Shown: positions 1 to 6,000 of the stretch, piece after piece
How positions within the stretch are numbered: the stretch's first letter is position 1
How the letters are laid out: every line of letters begins with the position of its first letter
NCBI GenBank assembly: GCA_020058965.1
Contig: JAGVCY010000200.1
Span: 1 to 6,647 of the forward strand
Direction of reading: 5' to 3'
DNA length: 6,647 bases
DNA from: Candidatus Omnitrophota bacterium
Lineage (GTDB): Bacteria; Omnitrophota; Gorgyraeia; 2-02-FULL-51-18; JAGOUK01
Translations under genes and position numbers: made by a program
Notes under the pieces: generated by a model
What the model was told of the DNA's origin: nothing
Seen by the model: only the letters and a program-made list of their open reading frames with translations
The model's database searches: none

Positions 1-51
1 CATAGCCATGACCACATCCGCCCCTGTTCCGCTGCCAATGATCCCCAAAAC
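1..51 (-). other. Start of a possible Rossmann-type nucleotide/SAM-binding domain (residues 2199-2215, cut by window edge)
   Basis: The last visible residues, VLGIIGSGTGADVVMAM, contain a hydrophobic strand followed by G-S-G-T-G-A-D and a helix start. This is the typical shape of a class I methyltransferase motif I (V-L-D-x-G-x-G-x-G) or a dinucleotide-binding loop. The acidic residue usually before the first glycine is replaced (LGIIG), and the rest of the domain lies outside the window, so this is only a hint that another enzyme module follows. Confidence 0.35.
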
Positions 52-3000
52 CTGATTGGAAATGTTTTTTTGTCCCAAATTTAAACGGGATAATAAAGTC
101 TGCCAATCACGACTGGCTTCATGGTCCGCCGAAATAGTGAAAGGAATTTCTTCACCATCCGGAAAAGCCATCATGACTGTGAATATCGTAAGACCGTCAA
201 CAGTCTTTCTCTTTCTCAACCGAAAAACGGACTGGATCGATTTTTTAGGTGTGAGGTGCGATGCGGCTTGCAATGCGCGGTTCGGAATGACGCGATGGGC
301 CTCTTCGGCTCGTCCATCAGGATCTGAAGCAGATGAAAGAAGCTCGCTGATATCCAAAAGAATATTCTCACCGTTCACGCTGATCAAAAGTGCGTAAGGA
401 ACGTTCGATCCGGGACGGCTTGGAGAAGGACTGGTCAGCACGTAGGCGGTGCTTCCCACATATTTTTCTGCCGAAGCGGGGGAAGCGAGAGTGATGCTCG
501 TAAAATCCGACTGCATGACCAGATTCATTTTGCAGAGTTCCCAAATAGCTTGTTTTCCTTCACCAGTCATCGAAAATGATAAAGCGCGCTGCCCTTCTGT
601 CCCGACGGTTTTAAGGACTAGGGATGCTGGGTAACGGCCTATTTCGTTCAGAAGGGCTTGAAGGGATTTTGCGGTAACGAAAGGTCCGAATGTTCGTTTG
701 ACTGCCTCTACAGAGATGGGTCCTTCTGCCCCTTTGGCTTCGGGGGCTTGGCCGCTAATAACAATGAAACGAGCTTTTTGGGCGTAGTCTAATAAATTGG
801 CTCTGTCAACCGCGGTTCTAGCTTTTCGAATATTTCCGCTTGAAACTGACGCAGATAAACTTTCGTCCATAGCAAAGACCAGAAAAGTGAGCAAAAGTTG
901 CACAATCGGAGTTGGGTCTATATCCATAATTGCTTCGGGCGAACCCCTCAAAGCTTTTAAAGCTGTCTGTATAGTTATCATCGGATTATCCGGTTTTTGA
1001 TGCATGGGCCGAATATCCAATCGGTCATCCGTCAGAATCTCCTGGACGACATCGCGTGATTCGTCGTCAAAATTTTCCGCGGTCAGCATGACCGATTTTT
1101 CCGCAAGAACTCTCATAAAAAGTTGAAAATCGTCCAAATGAAGCGATTGCTGCACCATAATTAAAATAAAATTGATCATGCCTTGAACAGATTGATTTGC
1201 CGGCAGTAAAGTTACAGGCGATTGGACCGTTAGCTGCCCCGCCATCCGCGCGGCGTGGGTCATGCCATCAGTTCCAAGCCGCTTCTGGATCTTCTCTTCA
1301 ATTTTTATAACTTCCCTACTCCTTTTTTCCACAGGAATATCATCTTCGCCCATATCCGCCATTCTGGCTCCGGCTTGGATCAGACCGTACAATTTTTGTA
1401 CGGCACCAATTTCTTTTTTGGTCTTGAAATGCAGCGTATCCGGAATTTTTTTACCAAATACGGCTGCAAAATCTCCCACCGTCGTTACCCCCAAAGCTTC
1501 TATCTCGTCCTCCGCTTGCCATGAGAAGGGATAGAGCCTTTTGTAGGAGTCGGTTGGATTATAAGCTCCGATGGGCTCCAGTTCTCTCCAGAGATAGGTC
1601 GCATAAAAACGCCGGGCTTTTTCCATCCCCCTGGTTAACCACTGTCGGGCTCGTTCTCGGGTTACATTGAGTAATTTTCCGAACTCGTCGAGTGAGAGAC
1701 TTTCATTCGCAGGATTCGAATAGCGCAACCGAAGCGCCTGCTTCTCCTTTGGTGTGAGGCGAGAATGCGGCGATTGGAACAATGCTTCTATGAACTGAAG
1801 CATCTCGGGATCATTAAAATTGATGATGTCCGCGACCTCGGCCATTCTGGCTCCGGCGGTCGCGGGCGGGATCGGGATCACCTGCGCCAAATCCGCCATC
1901 CGCGCAGCGGCGTTTGGAAAATATAATTTCTTCCCGCTGGCCCGGGAAGGAATTTTCTCGGTGCCGATGATAACGATCGCCCGGGCTTCACGGAGCATCT
2001 TTATGAGTTTTTTGTCTTGCCGAGTGGGCTTGGTTGGGTTAAAGAAAAGGCTTTCGGCTGCCAAAGCGGTGGTACCGCTTACCCCGATTTTTTTGACCGT
2101 TTCGCCTTTTTTAGCCTTGGTTTTGTAATAGCGCGCTATATCATCTTCGAGAATTGGCCGGCTGCGGTTCAAAGTAGCATTCCCATCCACGCTGATCGCG
2201 GCACTACAAATTATTCTCGCGCGGCCGACCACGCCTGGGTCCGGCTTACCGACCGCGAATCCATCAAAAGGATTTGTTGCGGAGGAAAAGCCTGTATTTT
2301 TAAAGGCCCTACGACCGCGAGCTAGAGTTCTTGGCAATGAATCCCAGCCCGGGGTCAGAGCGGCTACAACATCAACATTGGGGCCGCGCTTCGTCGTTTT
2401 GAGCGACTCGCCAAATCCCAGTGCGCCTCCGGCGCCCACCGCAAAGATCACGACGACTGGTTCATCTGGACCGATACCTCGCGCGGTCAGATATTCATCG
2501 ATATCGAATCCGCCCGAACCATGTCCGGTAGAAATAGCTTTGCCGCTATGATCCATGTAGCGCGCCGTACGCGAGTTGTTTTCCATAAATTTGTTTCTTG
2601 CTATTGATGCCTGTCCATAGCTGTCATACTCGCTTTTGATCATGCCTCGGTTGGATTGGGTAAGCGTCCGATACCTTGCGATGAACCGATGCATCAGTTT
2701 CAGCTTTGCGGGCGGAATGGCGCCGGACTTTAGCGTAAAAATAACGGGTTCAATCTTTTTTATCAGTTTGACGAGATCCGGATCCGATTCATATTCCTTC
2801 ATCAAATCGGCGATGACCGCGGTGACCGCATCGATCATCGCGATCCCGTGATTTCCGGTGGATTGCGTGACGATTTTGAGGCCCTTGCGCAAAATTGCCC
2901 TCCCATCTTTACCCTGATCCAAAACTTCGCGTATGGCTCGTTTTACCTGAACATAAACACCTCTCGACTTAAACGAGAGGCCGGGCTGAACCCAATCACC

Positions 3001-6000
3001 CAGCATAAAAACCTCCTGCCGCTCATTTCTACCGGGGAGTTGCTGCTGGAGCTTTTTCCGCAAGTTGTGCAATGGCACGAAGGGTGGCTTAACCGTGTGT
3101 CCTTCCTGCTCCGCTCTCGCCGCGACGAACTCAGCATGGGAATGAATGGGTCGCCCAGGGCGCGGATTGACCCATCTCGGATTTATGTCGTTCAATAATT
3201 CCGCCGCCCTTCCCGATACGCCCGGATCGGCATCCGCGGCCGCGGCGCTCAGGATGTCTTTTTGTTCTTGGGTTTTAAAATTGCCGGGTCCGAGCAGATC
3301 CATCAGAAGCACCCGAAGGTACCAATCGTTGAACGGCAAAGCGATCAACCGATACAGAGCCGCCCTCACCTGAGGATCCTTTACGGATTTTTTGCTAAAT
3401 GATGCTGGAAATGTGCTTGAATCTTCTTCAAATAAAGTTCGCAATGAATCGTTGGCATTGTTCGTGACGCGTACGCTGAGAGTCCGATTGATCGTCCTTT
3501 CGAGAACTAGAACCGCCCTCTTCCAATCCTCATACCTCACCCTTCCTGATGAATTCGCAAGCGCGTCTGCGATCTGACCCGCCGCCTGCGCCTTGGTGAT
3601 GCGTCGGTCGCGTCGGCCTTCCAGCACGGCCAGCAATGATTCAAACGAATGCTCTCCGGCTCGTGCAGGATCCACCGCCCGTCCCGCCATCCGCGCGCCG
3701 GCTGGACGAATCGGTTCGGGCGGAAATATTGCCGGTTCAAATTGATAACGGGTCCGAATCATGCGGACGAGTTTTTTGGTCCGTTCGCTGGCTTTCTTGT
3801 AGACCCTCACTTCGATCGATCGGGACTTTGATTTAAAATCACCGATGCTCCGGATTCCGATGCTCTCAAGATATCGAATCTCAACCGCGCGAAACGGATA
3901 GAGCCGGGTAAACGGTTCACGCATTGTCTCGTCACCCAAAACTGCGAGATCCTGCCAAAAATAGGATTGATGGAAAGCCCAGAGCCTAATTTTGGCGACG
4001 CTCAGAGCCGCTTGGACGGCGGTGTACGATTTGTCTAATTTTCTGGCGATGTCTCTTGGCTTCATACGCTTACCGCCTTTGAGCGCGTATCGCAAGGTGA
4101 CAAGCTCTCGCTGGCCGGGCGTTAGGGGTGATGACTCATCTAACACAGCGTTGCGAAACCGAACTTCGGATTTGAGGTACCGAACGACAGCATTCCTTTC
4201 ATTTTTTTTATCATGGGCTGATCCGGCGGTTTTTGATTTTGCCACGCTTTTTTGAAAAGCGTCGGCCGAAAGACCGTTTACCCGGTTCCGCGCGGTCCAA
4301 CGCCGCAATAGCTCGCGATTGATCGCGGGTATCGCACCCTGAACCTCAAACCATTTTCCATACAATTCTTCGGACTTTTTCTTCAAAAGTCTTTCCTTTA
4401 ACTGAACCAGGCCCAGATCCTCTAAGCTATGCGCTACATGAGCCTGCGCCCGGCCGACGACGAAGCGGATGGGTTGTTTTTTATCCGGGAACGCCATGAG
4501 AAGCGACAGCAGAATGAATGCCCCCTCCAGATTCCGCCTTTTACGAAAAGCGGGCTGAACGTCCGAAACCAGCAAACCGTCGTCGCTGTCCCGTATCGAA
4601 AAAGAACCGACCTTGGCGCCGTCCGCCGCGTAAAGGGTCGCTCGCTTCGTCCGCACATCATCGCCCACCGGTTCGATTCCGATCCAATATCCCTGGTCGA
4701 AAAATCCATCCGCGCTTTTCGAGTCGATCGCCTCCGCCATCCGCGCAGCTGAGAATTTTTGGTTCGCATCAAATTTTAAGACCACCTTTCCTTTGTATCG
4801 GGCAATGAACGATATCTGGGGATTGTCTTTTAATTTGAAGTTTCGGGAGATCGGCTGAATATCGATCTTCGTATTCGGCCCCAAATCGGCTTCTTTTGGG
4901 ACTCCGTAGTCATGTCCTTCAATGCTAAAAATATTCCCGCGCGTGTTGCGACGTAGCATGCGGCCGGCAGCATAATAAAAAATATCGTTGGCGGCATCGT
5001 ATTTACCCAAATACTGCCTGCGTCCTTTTTGCGTCCGGTCATAAACTCTTACTTCTACGCCATGCCGGCCAAGACGCTCGATGATCCTTATCGGATATCG
5101 ATCTTTTCTTCCGATACCGCCGGCAAAAGGACCGATGGGATATCGCTTGGCCCGATAGACCAAGCGCCCTCGGTTCAATTGATATTCCTGCTCGCCAAAA
5201 ATTATATATTCGTCCTTCTTTAGGTCGTACCGAGCCAATTTTCGGATTCCGTCTTCGCTGAAGACCTGAAATCCGCTTCCCCATCTCCCCCCAAGCGGCT
5301 TGATCAGCAAATTCGAGCCCCGATCCCCTAACCCTACCGAAAAAACATTTCTCCGCCGGTTTTCATGGATCGGACCGGAAAAAGTATACCGCCCGTCGTT
5401 TGGATTCGACTTGAGCATCACGGAGGGCTTCCCGGATAGACTTACCAGCCGCGCGCCGGACGCGTGGCGGATGGTCAGGGTATTTCGACCAGTATCCTGA
5501 TGGACATTTAATAGAGGATTGGCGTCACGAATCAAACCTGGAAGCAGGTCTGGGATATTGCCACCGGCAAGCCGTCGTGAGTTGTGCCATAAGATCGTGA
5601 CGCCGGAGGGACTTACAAGTTCCGTCGCGTGCCGAAAATAAGTTTTCCAAAATTGATTTAGATTATGGTCGTCATGGATGTCTTTGAGATAGCTGGGGGT
5701 ATCTCCGGCTTTTCTGGGTAAAAAAGCGTAAGAGGGTTCATTGCCCGTCACGATGAGCGCGGCTCCGGTGCTCCATTGAAGCGACGACCCCTGCGAAACT
5801 TCCAACGGCCATTGATTGAGGAGCGCGTTCTGCCGGGCGCTCGCAACGGCCAAGGGATTGATGTCCCGCCCTTCAAACCGCAGGTTGATGCCGCGATCCC
5901 GCGTTGCCTGATTTACGATCCACGAAATAAAACCGGCACCGGTGCACAGGTCCCTCGCGATTCCGGAGGTTATCCCGCGATCTTTAGCGGCCGAGGCCGT

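Larger units (their letters stand above)
1924..3138 (-). other. PLP-dependent fold-type II enzyme, threonine/serine dehydratase-like (residues 1170-1574)
   Basis: Fold-type II PLP enzymes (threonine dehydratase, serine racemase, cysteine synthase, tryptophan synthase beta) act on amino acids at the beta carbon. Motifs appear in family order: LSFKSRG with the Schiff-base lysine K1226; QSTGNHG (1261-1267), the loop holding the substrate carboxylate; VIFTLKSGAIPPAKLKLM, the counterpart of the V-M-P-x-x-A-P-x-x-K strand-helix; YDSYGQASIA; ISTGHGSGGFDI (1371-1382), matching G-Q-G-T-x-x-x-E-I; VGAGGALGFG (1403-1412), the phosphate-binding glycine loop; DGFAVGKP (1461-1468); VSGTTALAA (1522-1530), with the serine near the PLP ring nitrogen; and the last strand AIVIIGTEK. 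DGxAV-KP favours the dehydratase/racemase branch over cysteine synthase. All key residues are present, so activity is plausible. An extra helix of about 25-40 residues (near 1276-1300) follows the S-T-G-N-H loop. About 400 residues, as expected for a catalytic domain with this insertion. Confidence 0.85.

Noticed and set aside
780..1200. Hydrophobic segments FILIMV and QLLLTFLVFAM as membrane helices
   Set aside because: The uninterrupted hydrophobic runs are only about 6-11 residues and are flanked by charged residues within a few positions, so they fit amphipathic or buried helices better.
2960..2980. The inverted repeat as a transcription terminator
   Set aside because: It lies in the middle of a conserved coding motif and is not followed by a T-run on the coding strand.
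2848..3198. A plus-strand open stretch of 116 codons
   Set aside because: It is an antisense shadow of the PLP active-site region and the spacer before it; the minus-strand reading carries the SFKSRG and STGNHG motifs.
1237..4752. The regularly repeated ARMA DNA words as a CRISPR array or mobile element ends
   Set aside because: The words are about 12-14 bases, irregularly spaced from about 50 to over 1,700 bases, always in the same coding phase, and have no spacers or transposase nearby.
4434..4772. A minus-strand open stretch of 112 codons in another frame
   Set aside because: It overlaps the GNAT-like domain and ARMA copy 1 in the main frame, is rich in R and S as frame-shifted readings often are, and shows no recognisable motif.
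4921..4980. AAGRML near residues 559-564 as another ARMA copy
   Set aside because: Only R-M is shared in place, it lies within a beta-strand context and not at a domain border, and the following residues (LRRN) do not fit the motif.
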